Positions 45,483-54,135 of a DNA stretch of 64,000 nucleotides are shown piece after piece. The DNA is from JBBPZA01 sp963728925 (GTDB taxonomy: Bacteria; Actinomycetota; Thermoleophilia; Solirubrobacterales; Solirubrobacteraceae): the NCBI GenBank assembly GCA_963728925.1, contig CAVSMB010000002.1, positions 62,001-126,000 on the forward strand. Direction: 5' to 3'. The notes below the pieces were generated by a model. It did not search any database. It had not been told where the DNA came from and saw only the letters and a list, made by a program, of their open reading frames with translations. Within the stretch, counting starts at the first letter, position 1. Every line of letters begins with the position of its first letter. Both the position numbers and the translations under genes were made by a program.

Positions 45483-47477
45483 TCATGGACCGTAGTGGTA
45501 GTCGGTGGGCTTCCAGTCGACGCCCGGCTGACCTGGGCCGAGGCGCCAGTCGTCGCCGTTGGCGGCGGCAGGGAACGATAGCCCGCAGTTCGTCGTAAAC
45601 CCGGTCGTCGGATGGTTGCCCGGGGCGCACGTCACGTTCCCGGACGCCGTGTACTGCGAGTCGATCGCGGACGACGCACCGGACGCGTACAGGAACTTGA
45701 ACGCGTTGTTTGTGACCGTCAGCTGGCCCCACGGGCCGTCCTGGATCGCGTACACCGAGGTGGCGTCGTCGCCCCAGATCGTGTTGTGATCAACGACCGC
45801 GTCGTTCGTCGGGCCGAAGATGTCGATCGGGGCGTCACCGCCACCGCACCCGGCGGCTGCGCCTACGCACGGGAGGTTGTCCCGCACGATCAGGTTGTCG
45901 GTGAGCCGCAGGCCGTTGACCGGTCCGGTGACGTTCCCGCCGCCGGGGACCGCGGCCTGGTCCTTCACGAAGAACCCCTGGCAGCGGTTGTCGTGCTCGT
46001 AGTTGTGATCGAACACGATGTGATCGCCAACCCAGACCGTTTGCAAGCAGTCGGAGTGGTTGCCGTTCTCCACGACGCCTGTGAACTCGTTGAACGCGAC
46101 GTACAAGCCGCGTCCGTCGCCGTCAGCGTCGTGGTACCGGTTCGCTCGGATCGCGTCTTCGCCGAACGGGCCCTGGAACTTGTTTCCGCGGATGACGATG
46201 TCGTCGGCGGTGTCCCGCGTCGAGTCGCCGGCGACGACGCCGAAGTACCCGCCGGTCAGGTAGTTGTGATCGACGGTCATGTGCTTCGACCCGGCGGGGA
46301 TCGTGACCTCAGCCCCGACAACCCGGAACCTCGAGAGGGTCAGCTGGTCGCCTTGGAGGCTCGCCCCGGCGATCGTCGCGCCGCCGCTGGTGACCGGCCG
46401 AACGGTCACGCCCGGAGCGGCCTTCGTCGCGTTCAGGGTGAGCTTGCCGTACGCCCCGTCGGCGATGCAGATCGTGTCTCCGCTCGCGGCGGCGGACACA
46501 GCGGTCTGAGCTGCGGCGGTCGATGACACCGTGGTCGTGTACGACGAGCCCGGAGGCGGCGGCGTCGTCGGCGGCGGGGACGTCGGAGGCGGAGGAGCCG
46601 CCTGAACGACGACGTTCTTGGTCATCGTGTCGGAACGGCCCTGGGCGTCACGCACGCTCAGGCGCACGTACTTGGTGCCGGCGTTCCCAAACGTGAACAC
46701 CATCGTCTGCCCGCTGCCCAGCGGCCAGGACCCGGTGCCGCCGGCGCCGACGTCCTCCCACGTGTACGTGCACGGCGTCGCCGCGCACGTCGACGAGCGA
46801 CCATCGAACGTCACCTCCTGCTGCGTCGCCGGACTCGCCGGCGAGAAGGCAAATCTCGCATCCGGAGCAGACGGCGTCGGCGTCGGCGGCGGCAGGGTCG
46901 AGGCCACTGGGTACGTCACGGTCACCTCGTTGGACCACGGGCTGCCCGACTGGTTGACGCGCACAACATAGTGGACCGACTTCGCCGCGACGGCGGGGGG
47001 CGTGTAGGACGTCCCGGTCACTGCCTTGTAGGCGGTGTGGGCGCGATCGCTGCCGACCGTGGTGGCGATCACGTAGGAGTTGGCGGTGCCGATCCGGTTC
47101 CACTTCAGCGTCTTGCCGCGCACGGAGAGGACCGGGGCACGTTGGGCCGCGGTCGTCGCGCGCGGACTGGCGCCGCGCTTCTTCGGGGACCGTGGGCAGC
47201 TGGCAGAGTGGTGCTTCTTGCAGCGAGGGTGCCTGCTGCGGGCGCCGGCGGCGACTGCGGAGAGTGACGGCACGACGCTCGCGCACGCGACGAACAGGAG
47301 GAGGTGGCCGAGGCGGCGGGCCTCGAACGGAGAGAACGTGACATGAGCTTGGCTCCTTCGGCGGCTGGGCGATCTCCGGGGAGACCCCTGGCTTTGCGAC
47401 CCCGCCTCGCGACGGGTGTGCCTTTTCGTGGAACCGCCGATGTCGGCCGGTTCCGGCTTAGTTGACCCTGTTCTCAT
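45483..47477 (-). CDS. Secreted right-handed beta-helix protein with FN3- and PKD-like domains
   Basis: A 664-residue protein. A signal-type helix (LGHLLLFVACASVVPSLSAVA) lies unusually deep, after about 55 basic residues. Next are a fibronectin-III-like domain, a PKD-like domain (FAFSPASPATQQEVTFDGRS), a Pro/Thr linker, and a C-terminal parallel beta-helix (IVIRGNKFQGPFGEDAIRAN, VFDHNYEHDNRCQGFFVKDQ, VVDHNTIW) like pectate-lyase-type surface proteins. ATG 47477 is the only start that keeps the helix. The polysaccharide target is unknown. Confidence 0.82.
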   Translation of the reverse strand: MRTGSTKPEPADIGGSTKRHTRREAGSQSQGSPRRSPSRRRSQAHVTFSPFEARRLGHLLLFVACASVVPSLSAVAAGARSRHPRCKKHHSASCPRSPKKRGASPRATTAAQRAPVLSVRGKTLKWNRIGTANSYVIATTVGSDRAHTAYKAVTGTSYTPPAVAAKSVHYVVRVNQSGSPWSNEVTVTYPVASTLPPPTPTPSAPDARFAFSPASPATQQEVTFDGRSSTCAATPCTYTWEDVGAGGTGSWPLGSGQTMVFTFGNAGTKYVRLSVRDAQGRSDTMTKNVVVQAAPPPPTSPPPTTPPPPGSSYTTTVSSTAAAQTAVSAAASGDTICIADGAYGKLTLNATKAAPGVTVRPVTSGGATIAGASLQGDQLTLSRFRVVGAEVTIPAGSKHMTVDHNYLTGGYFGVVAGDSTRDTADDIVIRGNKFQGPFGEDAIRANRYHDADGDGRGLYVAFNEFTGVVENGNHSDCLQTVWVGDHIVFDHNYEHDNRCQGFFVKDQAAVPGGGNVTGPVNGLRLTDNLIVRDNLPCVGAAAGCGGGDAPIDIFGPTNDAVVDHNTIWGDDATSVYAIQDGPWGQLTVTNNAFKFLYASGASSAIDSQYTASGNVTCAPGNHPTTGFTTNCGLSFPAAANGDDWRLGPGQPGVDWKPTDYHYGP

Positions 47478-47589
47478 CGGCCGCTCCTCGCGGGAGCTGC
47501 GCGCGCGCGCCGCCGCGGCTGGACACATGTCTGGGGCACGCGGGTGGCCGCCGCCGTGGCCGCCGGGCCGGCGCTACGATGCGACTGGC

Positions 47590-47661
47590 GCCGACGTAGC
47601 TCAGCTGGTAGAGCACCGGCTCGTAATGAAGGGGTCCCCCGTTGGAGTCCGGGCGTCGGCT
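47590..47661 (+). pseudogene. Degenerate tRNA-Thr (CGT)-like gene
   Basis: The acceptor arms (GCCGACG with CGTCGGC) and D-arm (TAGCTCAGCTGGTAGAGC) are intact, and the anticodon loop reads CTCGTAA. The anticodon stem does not pair (ACCGG against TGAAG), the T-loop is TTGGA instead of TTCGA, and total length is one base short. It is therefore probably a non-functional tRNA-Thr remnant. IS110-like fragments follow directly. Confidence 0.7.
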
Positions 47662-47689
47662 CTGTCGGTCATCGTCGCCTGCTGACACA

Positions 47690-47834
47690 TGCTCTCCACC
47701 GGCGAGCTCTACAACGACCTCGGCGGCGACTACTTCGCCCGTCGCGACCCCGAAAAGACCACCAAACGCCCTCGTCGCCCAGCTCGGAACGCCTCGGCCA
47801 CACCGTCACGCTGCAGGACGCGGCCGCCGCATAG
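47690..47834 (+). pseudogene. C-terminal transposase remnant (IS110-like), frameshifted
   Basis: The sequence reads LSTGELYNDLGGDYFARRDP, then after two frame changes LVAQL and ERLGHTVTLQDAAAA before TAG. This pattern is familiar from the C-terminal ends of IS110-family transposases. The rest of the gene is absent. It sits 28 bases after the degenerate tRNA. Confidence 0.5.
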
Positions 47835-48194
47835 GGCTCAAGCGTCTTCTCCTCTCAGCGCCCGAACAGAAGCGGTGGGGCCGCGCGACCGGGTGTCCGC
47901 CCTCGCCAGCCGGAGCGCTCTCGAACCGCACGAAGAACAAGCGTTCCGACTCGAGGAAGGGCGCGCAACAGCGTCGGGCGCGGAGCGCGGAGTCCCGCAT
48001 CGCCTCGCGTGCTGTCACGGACCGGTACGACTTGGCCGGTCGATGCGACAACGGGCCGACCCTTGACGGCGAGCACGACCCCGGAACTCGACGCCGTTTC
48101 AGTCACCGCTCACCCTTCGCAGGCGAAAGGAAGCGTCGTTAGACGGTATGGGGTGGTGTCTTCGCGATCGGTGTAGCTGAAAGCGTCAACGCCC

Positions 48195-48216
48195 CCGCGC
48201 TTCGTATGGCGCGGGC
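48195..48216 (+). other. Hairpin upstream of the IS110-like fragment
   Basis: CCCGCGC and GCGCGGG pair perfectly around an 8-base loop, 34 bases before the transposase start at 48250. In IS110 elements the bridge RNA is encoded in the non-coding end next to the transposase, so this may be its remnant. That is inference only. Confidence 0.3.
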
Positions 48217-48249
48217 TGGTTACCGCATCGAAGGAAGGGGAGCGTCGAC

Positions 48250-48414
48250 GTGTCGCAAGGTATCTGCTTCGCGGGGCTGGATGTGCGTGCCCGCAAGACT
48301 GCTGCTGCCGCGGTCCAGCTCGGGTCGGGCGAGGTGTTCAAGGCTCAGATCAAGCGCAACAGCGCCGGGCTGACCACTCCTATCCATCTGCAGGGCGGTA
48401 GCGCCCGGACCTAG
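48250..48414 (+). pseudogene. N-terminal IS110-family transposase fragment
   Basis: GTG 48250, after a GGAAGGGGAG site, starts VSQGICFAGLDVRARKTAAA followed by AVQLGSGEVFKAQI, the first strand of the IS110 DEDD catalytic domain with its aspartate. After about 40 residues the similarity ends and a TAG closes the frame at 48414. The C-terminal fragment lies upstream of it, so this is either a rearranged copy or two truncated copies. Confidence 0.6.
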
Positions 48415-49037
48415 TCCGGCGATTTCTGGCGCCGCTCGCGATGCACCCGGCCGTACCCGCCCATCGTGGTGCGGACTTTCTCTACATCTTCAAGGGCGCG
48501 GCCTTCGGCCGCGCCGCAGGATCGACGGCCGAGCAGCTGCGACTACCAGCGCCACCGCCCGCCCGCGGCGGCGGCGCCCAGCTCGGCACGCGCGCTGTCG
48601 ACTAGCGCGGACTGGAGCGGCACCGAGGAGGAGAGAGCCCAGCGGCAGTCGTCGTCCAGCGGCCCGGGCCACCAGCCATCGAGCCACCAGCGTCGGCGGG
48701 AGAAGGGCACTGGTCGTCCACGACAGATAATGCACGGATGACGTGCCCGCGCATCCCGTGCGCGAGCTCGTGCTCGGCTCCGTCGCGCCCGATGTCCCTG
48801 ATCGCAAGTACCAGAAAGGTACGTCGGGCGAAAACCACCACCATCTCAGCGCCCGCATCGGGCTGAGGCGCGGCATCGCGAGGCCGCCGTGGCCGCTGCA
48901 GCGCGCTGCCTTCGCCCTCCTCGGTCCGCTGGCCCGCGCGCGCGGCACGCCGCCGCTCGACGCGCTCGGTCATCCAACTCCGCGGGGGAAAGTTCGCCGT
49001 GACAACGGACCTCGCGCGCCAGGATCGTCCACTCGAC
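48415..49037. other. Gene-poor stretch with no supported gene
   Basis: I see no recognisable protein in either strand. A perfect 9-bp hairpin (GGCGCGGCC, loop TTC, GGCCGCGCC) lies at 48495-48515. A GTG frame from 48743 begins VPAHPVRELVLGSVAPDVPD, which hints at a DUF4184-like start, but it loses any pattern and runs into the next gene. The stretch is probably decayed accessory DNA. Confidence 0.5.
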
Positions 49038-49043
49038 TAGGGT
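49038..49043 (+). promoter_or_regulatory. Putative -10 element (TAGGGT) for the 49051 gene
   Basis: TAGGGT ends 7 bases before ATG 49051, the same leaderless geometry seen at several other genes here. Confidence 0.4.
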
Positions 49044-49050
49044 CGGTGGC

Positions 49051-50661
49051 ATGCCAAGCCCGCGGACTCTCCGCCGGGTGCCGGCGGCCATAGCCGGCGT
49101 GCTCCTCGCAGCTCTCGCGCTGCCGACCGCCGGGAGCGCCGCGCTCAGCCGCGCCGTGCCGATCGAGCCCTCCGGCCCGGCGCCCTCCACGCCCGGCTTC
49201 GTCGGTCGCGCCGCCACCGCGGAGCCCTTCCCGGGCGCCTCGGCTCCGGCCCAGAACCCCCAGATGGCGCCCAATCCGACCAACAACGTCCACAACGACA
49301 CGTGGATGAGCGACGACTATCCGGAGTACGGGGGGCCGCTCGGCCGGCGCCCGAAGGTCTTCTCCACCTCCTTCGGCCGCACGTGCATCACGCTGGCCTT
49401 CGACCGCTCCGGACGCATCGTGGGGTCGTGCATCAGCCTCGGACAGGGCCCGGCGCTGTACATGTTCGACCCGCGCACGCTCGACACGCTCGCCTTCCTC
49501 CAGCTGCCGTTCGTGCCGCCGCCGGCCGGGACCAACCCCGCCCTCAACACCACCGGCGGCGCCTACTTCTTCCTCGATCGCAAGGACCGGGTCGTCTCGG
49601 CGACGACGGAGCGCAGGATCCTGGTCGTCAAGGAGGCCGAGCGGGGCGGGGAGCCGGTGTTCCGCAAGGTCGCGGAGTACGACCCGCGGCCCTGCCTGCG
49701 GCCCGGCGAGCGCATGCCCTCGGTGCTACCCGATTACCAAGGCCGGCTGTGGTTCGTCGGCCGTGAGCAGGGGACGGTCGGCGTGCTCGATCCGCGGACC
49801 GGGCGCTGCCGGTCGATCGTCCTGCACGAGGAGATCGAGAACTCGTTCGCCATCGCGAGCGACGGGGGGTACGTCGTGTCCGACCGGGCGATGTACAAGC
49901 TCCGGGCCGGCCCGAGCCTGCGCCCGCGTGTCGTGTGGTCGTCGCGCTACCGCAACGACGGGGCGATGAAGACGGGCCAGATCAACGCGGGCTCGGGCAC
50001 GACCCCGACCCTGCTCGCGCCCGGCGCGACGGCCCGGGGCGGCGATCGCATCCCGGCCTACGTCGCGATCACCGACAACGCCGATCCGCTGCACGTCGTC
50101 GTCTACCGCACCGGCGATCGACTGGCCAAGGGACAGAAGCGGGCCGTCTGCGAGGTGCCGGTCTTCGCCAAGGGCGCGAGCGCCGACGAGAACTCGCTCA
50201 TCGCGGCCGGCCGGAGCCTCTTCGCCGAGAACAACTCGGGCTACGACCTCGCGAAGTTCAACGACGTCATCGGCGATGGCACGGCGATCGGCGGGGACCT
50301 CGCGCGAGTGAGCGCGCCGGGCATCGCTCGCGTCGACATCGCCGCCGACGGGTCGCGGTGCCGCCGTGCGTGGACGAACCTCGGCGTGCGCCCGGCCTCG
50401 GTCGTCTCGAAGGGGAGCAGCGCCAACGGCCTCCTCTACACCTACGAAAACGCCAAGGACCCAAAGGTGCCCGGCGCCGACCCGTGGAACTGGGCGGCCC
50501 TCGACATGCGCACCGGCGCGACGGTCTGGAAGCGGCGCGCCGGTTATGGCGGCCGCTACAACAACCACTACGCGGGGATCGCGATCGGCCGCGACCGGCG
50601 GGGCCGGCCGACCCTCTACCTCGGCGGGGTGGGCGGCATCATGGCGCTGCGCGACCGCTGA
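49051..50661 (+). CDS. Secreted protein, probable beta-propeller, unknown function
   Basis: A 536-residue protein with a clear signal peptide (RRVPAAIAGVLLAALALPTAG, then SAA). The mature part has repeated strand patterns with Trp/Gly turns (GRLWFVGREQGTVGVLDPRT, YVVSDRAMYKLRAG, GIARVDIAADGS, NWAALDMRTGATVWK, LYLGGVGGIMALRD), which suggests a WD40/PQQ-like propeller. There are few cysteines. No enzymatic motif is visible. It is followed by a lipoprotein gene with a similar predicted fold, possibly in the same pathway. Confidence 0.75.
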   Translation: MPSPRTLRRVPAAIAGVLLAALALPTAGSAALSRAVPIEPSGPAPSTPGFVGRAATAEPFPGASAPAQNPQMAPNPTNNVHNDTWMSDDYPEYGGPLGRRPKVFSTSFGRTCITLAFDRSGRIVGSCISLGQGPALYMFDPRTLDTLAFLQLPFVPPPAGTNPALNTTGGAYFFLDRKDRVVSATTERRILVVKEAERGGEPVFRKVAEYDPRPCLRPGERMPSVLPDYQGRLWFVGREQGTVGVLDPRTGRCRSIVLHEEIENSFAIASDGGYVVSDRAMYKLRAGPSLRPRVVWSSRYRNDGAMKTGQINAGSGTTPTLLAPGATARGGDRIPAYVAITDNADPLHVVVYRTGDRLAKGQKRAVCEVPVFAKGASADENSLIAAGRSLFAENNSGYDLAKFNDVIGDGTAIGGDLARVSAPGIARVDIAADGSRCRRAWTNLGVRPASVVSKGSSANGLLYTYENAKDPKVPGADPWNWAALDMRTGATVWKRRAGYGGRYNNHYAGIAIGRDRRGRPTLYLGGVGGIMALRDR

Positions 50662-50722
50662 CGGATTCGTCCGCGCACCGGCGCGGTGCCGCACGGGGCA
50701 CCGGAGTGAGACCATCGTCGCT

Positions 50723-51688
50723 ATGACGGCCAGTGTGCCCCGGCTCGCCACCGGCGCGCTCGTGACAGCCGCGGCGGCGACCGCCGTCGCCGGACTCCCG
50801 GGCTGCGGCGGCGGTGGCCGCGACGACGACGACACGGCGGTGACCGTACGTCGGCCCGCCTCCCCTCCTGCCCTCTGCGGCCGTCTGAGCGTCCGCGACG
50901 TCGGCCGGATCGAGGACACCGAGGCCGTCGAGCTCTCCGGCCTCGTGGCCAGCCGCACGCGACGCGGGATCCTGTGGGCCCACAACGACTCCGGCGACCG
51001 GCCGCGGCTCTTCGCCCTGACCACCCGCGCGCGCGTGCTCGGCAGCTTCGAGGTGACCGGCGCGCAGGCGCAGGACTGGGAAGACATCGCGACGGGGCCG
51101 GCGCCGGGCGGCGCAGGCGGCGGCGCCGTCCTCTACGCGGCCGACATCGGCGACAACGACGCGCGCCGCGACGCGGTCGTCGTGTACCGCGTCCCCGAGC
51201 CCGATCCGTCGTCGGGCGGCGGGGCGACCGCGCCGGCCGGGGCGCTGACCCTGCGCTACCCCGACGGGCCACACGACGCCGAGGCGCTGCTCGTCGATCC
51301 GCGCCGCGCCCGCCTGGCGATCGTCACCAAGTCGCTGGACGGGGAGGCCGGTGTCTACACCACCTCCATCCCGACGGCCCTGCCGGCACGCCGGACCCTG
51401 CGCCGGGCCGGCGCCGTGGCCCTCGGGCTCGCCAACCCGGTGACCGCCGGCGACGTCAGCGCCGACGGCAGCATCGTCGTCCTGCGCTCCTACAGCCGGC
51501 TCTTCGCCTGGAACCGCGCCCCGGGCGAGTCGCTGGCCAGGACCCTCCGGCGACCGCCCTGCGCCTCGCCCACCGCGCTGACCGACCCCCAGGGAGAGGC
51601 GGTCGCGCTGGTGCGCGCAGGACGCGTCGCGATCACGGTGAGCGAGGGCTCGCGGCCCGCGCTGCGGCGCTACACCCCGGCGCCGTGA
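50723..51688 (+). CDS. Lipoprotein with propeller-like domain, unknown function
   Basis: A 321-residue protein. The N-terminal signal ends in a lipobox (VAGLPGC), so Cys28 is probably lipidated and the protein anchored outside the membrane. The body has LSGLVASRTRRGILWAHND, VLYAADIGDNDARRD and PHDAEALLVDPRRARLAIV, similar to propeller-type proteins sometimes annotated as esterase-like or phytase-like, without catalytic residues I can confirm. It starts 61 bases after the 49051 gene. Confidence 0.75.
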   Translation: MTASVPRLATGALVTAAAATAVAGLPGCGGGGRDDDDTAVTVRRPASPPALCGRLSVRDVGRIEDTEAVELSGLVASRTRRGILWAHNDSGDRPRLFALTTRARVLGSFEVTGAQAQDWEDIATGPAPGGAGGGAVLYAADIGDNDARRDAVVVYRVPEPDPSSGGGATAPAGALTLRYPDGPHDAEALLVDPRRARLAIVTKSLDGEAGVYTTSIPTALPARRTLRRAGAVALGLANPVTAGDVSADGSIVVLRSYSRLFAWNRAPGESLARTLRRPPCASPTALTDPQGEAVALVRAGRVAITVSEGSRPALRRYTPAP

Positions 51689-51738
51689 CGCGCCCGGAGG
51701 GGCCCGCGGACCCCCCGAGGATGGCCGCGCAGCGCGCG

Positions 51739-51744
51739 TATACT
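51739..51744 (+). promoter_or_regulatory. Putative -10 element (TATACT) for the DUF151 gene
   Basis: TATACT is the best -10 match in this neighbourhood, 33 bases before GTG 51778. GGAGG at 51765-51769 gives the transcript a normal Shine-Dalgarno. Confidence 0.5.
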
Positions 51745-51777
51745 GGCCGCACCGAGGGCGATCCGGAGGCGGACCGA

Positions 51778-52275
51778 GTGCAGGAGATGGTGATCTACGG
51801 CGTGAGCTTCGACATGGTCGGCAAGCAGCCGATCGTGCTGCTCAAGACCGTCGACTCGAACAAGTTCCTGCCGATCTGGATCGGCCACCCCGAGGCGGCG
51901 GCGATCCTCATGAAGCTCCAGGGCGCGAGCACGCCGCGCCCGATGACCCACGATCTGCTCTCGGAGATGCTCTCCGAGCTGGACGTCAACTGCACGCGCG
52001 TCTCGGTCACCGAGCTGCGCGAGAACACCTTCTACGCGTCGATCACCCTGGCGGTCAACGGCCGCGAGCTGGAGATCGACTCGCGCCCGAGCGACGCGCT
52101 CGCCCTCGCCGTGCGTTCCAACGCGCCGATCTTCGCGGCCGAGGACGTCATCGCCGAGTCGGCGATCGAGTTCGAGCACGAGGTCGAGGACACCGAGGAG
52201 GTCGTGACGAAGTTCAAGGAGTTCCTCGACGAGGTCTCGCCCGAGGACTTCGGGGCGGGCGGCGAGGACGAGTAG
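51778..52275 (+). CDS. Bifunctional nuclease family protein (DUF151)
   Basis: A 165-residue protein matching DUF151: the N-terminal VIYGVSFDMVGKQPIVLLKT, PIWIGHPEAAAILMKLQG, RPMTHDLLSEMLSELD, and FYASITLAVNGRELEIDSRPSDALALAVRSNAPIF. A plant member has been reported to have RNase and DNase activity; the bacterial role is unclear. GTG 51778 is 8 bases after GGAGG; ATG 51787 is an alternative. The C-terminus is acidic. Confidence 0.9.
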   Translation: MQEMVIYGVSFDMVGKQPIVLLKTVDSNKFLPIWIGHPEAAAILMKLQGASTPRPMTHDLLSEMLSELDVNCTRVSVTELRENTFYASITLAVNGRELEIDSRPSDALALAVRSNAPIFAAEDVIAESAIEFEHEVEDTEEVVTKFKEFLDEVSPEDFGAGGEDE

Positions 52276-52359
52276 GCGTCGGCTCGGGCGGCGGTCGGGG
52301 GAGCTCGGGGGGCGGCGGCGGTCCGGGATCTCAGGCGGCGGTCGGGCTCTCGACGTCCA

Positions 52360-52546
52360 CAGCATCGGGCTAGGGAGGGAGAGGTTCCGGGGACGGTGGT
52401 GGTCCGCCGGCTGCGGGCAGCGCAACGTAGCAACCGTCGCAGTTCGCCCGAGACGTGCTACGAAGTGCTGGCTGGCGGGGAGGAACGTAGCGCGGGCGCC
52501 GCGACCAGGGACCACTGCTACGAAATACTTCCCCCTTCCCCTAGCC
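52360..52546. repeat. MITE-like element, copy B (interrupted by an IS)
   Basis: It starts CAGCATCGGGCTAGGGAGGGA and follows copy A (3713-3906) along its length. Its right inverted repeat is split: CTAGCC at 52541-52546 is repeated at 54089-54094, and the missing end CGATGC follows at 54095-54100. Joined, the copy would be about 194 bp. It fills most of the 52276-52562 gap. Confidence 0.8.
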
Positions 52547-54088
52547 CTCGACTTTCGTGACCTCACGCGGCGGCGAGCGCTGATGGTGACGAGGCGGTCG
52601 TGATTTTTGGGGTGCTGGTCGGCCGGGGTGCTTGTGCCCAATATTCGTGGCGGATCAGCTCGCGGCGCAGCGCGGCGAGCATGTCGGCGTAGCTGACGGT
52701 CTGCTTGTGGCGGTACCAGGGAGCGGCGCCACGGCGGGCGTCGAGGTCGGCGTCGGGGTCGCCGTGCAGCGCGTACCACGCAACGGTGATCGTCTGCGTG
52801 AGGAAGCCGAACGGGACGGTCCGCTCGACGGCGTTGCGGACGCGGTTGCGGGCCTGGCCGACGCCGTGGGCCTTGGCCTCCTGGTGGGCGGTCTCGATCG
52901 TCCAGCGGCTGTCGTAGCGGGCGATCAACTCGGCGGTGGTGGCATCGGTGTCGGTGCTGGCGATCGCGACGTCGAAGCCGTCGCCGCGGTCGGGCTTGCG
53001 GATGAGCATGACCACGACGGGCCGCGTGTGGAACGGCCCGTACCACAGACAGGTCGTGCTCCAGACGTGCTCGACGCGGGTCTTGCCGTCGGGGCCGGTG
53101 ATCGTGACGGGCTCGAACACCGCCGCGGCGGCCAGCCTGGCCAGACTCGCCAGCCGCGCGCCCTTGAGCGCCGGGCGACCGCGCTTGCCGGTCCGCGGTG
53201 GCGCCAGCGCGAAGACGGCAGCGTTGGCGCGCATCCGGGTGGTCACGGTCACGCGGTCGGGCAGGCCGCGCCACGCCCTGGTGGCATAGGCGCCGTCCAT
53301 GACCAGCTCGACGATCCGGGTGGGAAAGCGCTGAAGGATCATGTCGATCAGCGTTCTGGCCAACTCGGGCTGCGACGGCCGGTCGGGATGATCGTCGTCG
53401 CGCGGCCGGAAGAGGCGAAACAGGATCGGCAGCCCGACCGCTCGGCCGCCCAGGCACTCAAGCTGCACGACGAGCACGACGACCACCCAGCAGTTCCCCC
53501 AGCGGGTGCGACGCCCCGAGCCCTCGGGCTGGGCCCCGTCGTGGAGGTAGTGCGCGCCCCACACGCGCCGCCCGGAGCGCCCGAACAGCGTGTCATCGAC
53601 GGCCAAGCGGATCGGCGCGCCAACCTTGACGAACACCTCAACCAAGAAGTCCAGCAGCGCCAGCCCGAGCCGGTCGGGGTCCCAGCGCCGGCGCGCGAAG
53701 AAGTCGTGCGCGCGACTGTGATGCCAGCAGCCGGCCAGCCCGGCGGCCTGCAGCATCCCCGTGACCGTGCAGTCGCGGACCCGACCGACGAACCCGACCA
53801 CCAGCATGCTGAACGTCTGAAACGAGGGTTGCGTGAAGCACGGCGCCAGCAGGGACAGCAGTCCGGCAAGCGAAGTGGGAACCTGACACACGGCGGCGAC
53901 CCCCTCGGTGAAGGGCCACGGCCAGCGTCATCAGCGCCCCGCGGCCCGATGGGCTTGAACACCCACCGGATTCGGGGTCGCCGCCACCCCTCCTTTCGCC
54001 CGCTCAGACCCGCAAACCGCCGCCGCCCGCGCGATCGGCACCAAGCCTCACGACCGCGCCCTCAACCCCCGAAAGCCCGAAACTCGAG
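52547..54088. mobile_element. Insertion sequence of 1542 bp nested in MITE copy B
   Basis: The ends are CTCGACTTTCG (left) and, reversed, CTCGAGTTTCG (right), 10 of 11 identical. A 6-bp target duplication CTAGCC flanks it on both sides. It contains one transposase gene on the minus strand. The region 53892-54088 between transposase start and right end has no gene. Confidence 0.8.
52563..53891 (-). CDS. DDE transposase (IS4/IS701-like)
   Basis: A 442-residue transposase. Candidate catalytic residues: the first Asp in IRLAVDDTLFGRSGRRVWG, the second in LVMDGAYATRAW, and Glu in YDSRWTIETAHQEAKAHGVG. The sequence resembles the DDE_5/IS701 group, though a 6-bp duplication is longer than the 4 bp I associate with IS701. 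The frame is complete, so the element may be active or recent. GTG start, no strong Shine-Dalgarno. Confidence 0.85.
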   Translation of the reverse strand: MCQVPTSLAGLLSLLAPCFTQPSFQTFSMLVVGFVGRVRDCTVTGMLQAAGLAGCWHHSRAHDFFARRRWDPDRLGLALLDFLVEVFVKVGAPIRLAVDDTLFGRSGRRVWGAHYLHDGAQPEGSGRRTRWGNCWVVVVLVVQLECLGGRAVGLPILFRLFRPRDDDHPDRPSQPELARTLIDMILQRFPTRIVELVMDGAYATRAWRGLPDRVTVTTRMRANAAVFALAPPRTGKRGRPALKGARLASLARLAAAAVFEPVTITGPDGKTRVEHVWSTTCLWYGPFHTRPVVVMLIRKPDRGDGFDVAIASTDTDATTAELIARYDSRWTIETAHQEAKAHGVGQARNRVRNAVERTVPFGFLTQTITVAWYALHGDPDADLDARRGAAPWYRHKQTVSYADMLAALRRELIRHEYWAQAPRPTSTPKITTASSPSALAAA

Positions 54089-54135
54089 CTAGCCCGATGC
54101 GGTAGACGCCCGCGGCGCGCATTCGCCGAGATCGC

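Noticed and set aside
48743..49093. GTG frame beginning VPAHPVRELVLGSVAPD
   Set aside because: Only the first 20 residues hint at a family; the rest is random-looking and overlaps the promoter and start of the 49051 gene.
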